Positions 41,175 to 41,974 of a DNA stretch of 41,974 nt are shown here, in pieces. Numbering within the stretch: the stretch's first letter is position 1; each line of letters begins with the position of its first letter. Origin of the DNA: Bacteroidota bacterium (GTDB taxonomy: Bacteria > Bacteroidota > Bacteroidia > Chitinophagales > Chitinophagaceae). The position numbers were made by a program, and so were the translations under genes. A model generated the notes under the pieces. The model was not told where the DNA came from and did no database searches. It saw only the letters and a program-made list of their open reading frames with translations. Where the stretch lies: contig JAEZDR010000072.1 of NCBI GenBank assembly GCA_023433265.1, positions 1 through 41,974 of the forward strand, given 5' to 3'.

Positions 41175-41974
41175 ATGAAACTGCTCGTTCTTGTCCTGGG
41201 TCTTAGCATCGGCATTACATCTATTGCCCAATCCAGTACAGATAGTATTGTGTATGCTAATGAAAAGCATTTTAAGAATGTAAGACAATTAACTTTTGGA
41301 GGAGACAATGCTGAGGCTTACTGGAGCTATGATGGTAAGATGCTGGTATTTCAGCGAACAGCGCAAAAGGATGGTGTAGCATGCGATCAAATATTCGTCG
41401 GTAAAGTTCCAGAAAGCAAAGAAGCAAAATTTAACTACAAAATGGTCTCGCCAGGAAAGGGTAGAACTACCTGCGCGTTCTTTACCAAAGATAATAAACA
41501 CATCATCTATGCATCGACCCACCTTGGGAGTGATAGCTGCCCCCCTGTGCCTGACCGGGCGAAATACGGAAACCGTTATATCTGGCCTGTATATGACAGT
41601 TATGACATTTTCCTGTCTGACCTAGATGGAAAGATTGTGAAACGACTCACTTCTTCTGCCGGGTATGATGCAGAGGCTACTTTGTCGCCGGATGGCAAAA
41701 CGATGGTATTTACTTCGATGCGGGACGGAGACCTGGAGCTGTATCTCATGGATCTGAAAACGGAAAAGGTGAAAAGAATTACCGAGGTTCCGGGCTATGA
41801 TGGAGGAGCATGGTTTAGCCGTGATGGAAAGAAAATTGTATGGAGAGCCAGCAGACCTAAAGGTGAAGGAGAATTGAAAGAATATTTTGAATTACTTTCA
41901 GAAGGGTTGGTAGCTCCGACAAAAATGGAAGTGTGGATTGCAAATGCAGACGGTACAGATGCGCGGCAAGTAAC
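41175..41974 (+). CDS. TolB-like/PD40 beta-propeller exported protein, 3' end outside window
   Basis: The visible 266 residues begin with a signal peptide (KLLVLVLGLSIGITSIAQ). Repeats with the PD40/TolB signature follow: VRQLTFGGDNAEAYWSYDG, AGYDAEATLSPDGKTMVFTS and GYDGGAWFSRDGKKIVWRAS, each about 40-55 residues. These build a beta-propeller. Members of this group in Bacteroidota are often periplasmic amidohydrolase- or peptidase-associated proteins, but any catalytic domain would lie beyond the window. It is divergent from the TPR lipoprotein gene across an 82-base spacer. Confidence 0.8.
   Translation, partial: MKLLVLVLGLSIGITSIAQSSTDSIVYANEKHFKNVRQLTFGGDNAEAYWSYDGKMLVFQRTAQKDGVACDQIFVGKVPESKEAKFNYKMVSPGKGRTTCAFFTKDNKHIIYASTHLGSDSCPPVPDRAKYGNRYIWPVYDSYDIFLSDLDGKIVKRLTSSAGYDAEATLSPDGKTMVFTSMRDGDLELYLMDLKTEKVKRITEVPGYDGGAWFSRDGKKIVWRASRPKGEGELKEYFELLSEGLVAPTKMEVWIANADGTDARQV

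Overview
The window looks like chromosomal DNA of a member of the Bacteroidota, most likely the family Chitinophagaceae. The evidence is type IX secretion (T9SS) sorting tails, a PorU-type/PorV-type gene pair, a Bacteroidota-style LptD, 'LSC'-type lipoprotein signals, and many TAnnTTTG promoter -7 boxes lying only a few bases upstream of start codons. The genus assignment is inference; no marker gene was compared.

Layout. 1-2.6 kb is a small accessory zone: a 5'-truncated RHS-like piece at the left edge, a two-helix membrane protein, a lipoprotein with a glycine-zipper/cysteine tail and no ordinary start codon, and a small-protein gene (family A/B below) followed by an 11-bp tandem repeat. 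2.6-6.4 kb (minus) carries the outer-membrane LPS translocon gene lptD behind a heptosyltransferase-like GT9 gene. 6.8-9.5 kb (plus) is a four-gene 2-oxoacid:ferredoxin oxidoreductase operon (delta, alpha, beta, gamma) closed by a strong terminator. 9.9-14.4 kb (minus) has a PepSY-like secreted protein, rnhA, a PhzF-family isomerase, an acyl-CoA carboxylase carboxyltransferase (the last three closely coupled) and a secreted histidine phosphatase. 14.5-16.3 kb (plus) holds rimO and aroQ. 16.3-22.6 kb (minus) is a PorV2-PorU2 pair. 22.6-25.4 kb is a second accessory patch: an 11-bp tandem repeat array, a second member of the same small-protein family, a HEPN/MNT toxin-antitoxin pair, a tRNA-Gly(CCC) and a small membrane protein. 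25.5-42 kb returns to ordinary functions: a NamZ-type muramidase lipoprotein, an FKBP/SlyD isomerase, hutH, a T9SS-sorted protein, waaA (Kdo transferase), a 2103-residue beta-helix surface protein, a K+ channel with a zinc ribbon, rpe, a TPR lipoprotein and the start of a beta-propeller protein.

How the genes fit together. waaA, the GT9 enzyme and lptD all serve lipopolysaccharide synthesis and export. PorV2/PorU2 belong to the T9SS sorting branch that would process proteins such as the two sorting-tail proteins here. The most unusual signal is the pairing of two diverged members of one short-protein family, each lying beside an array of tandem 11-bp units whose units resemble one another, at two separate places in the window.
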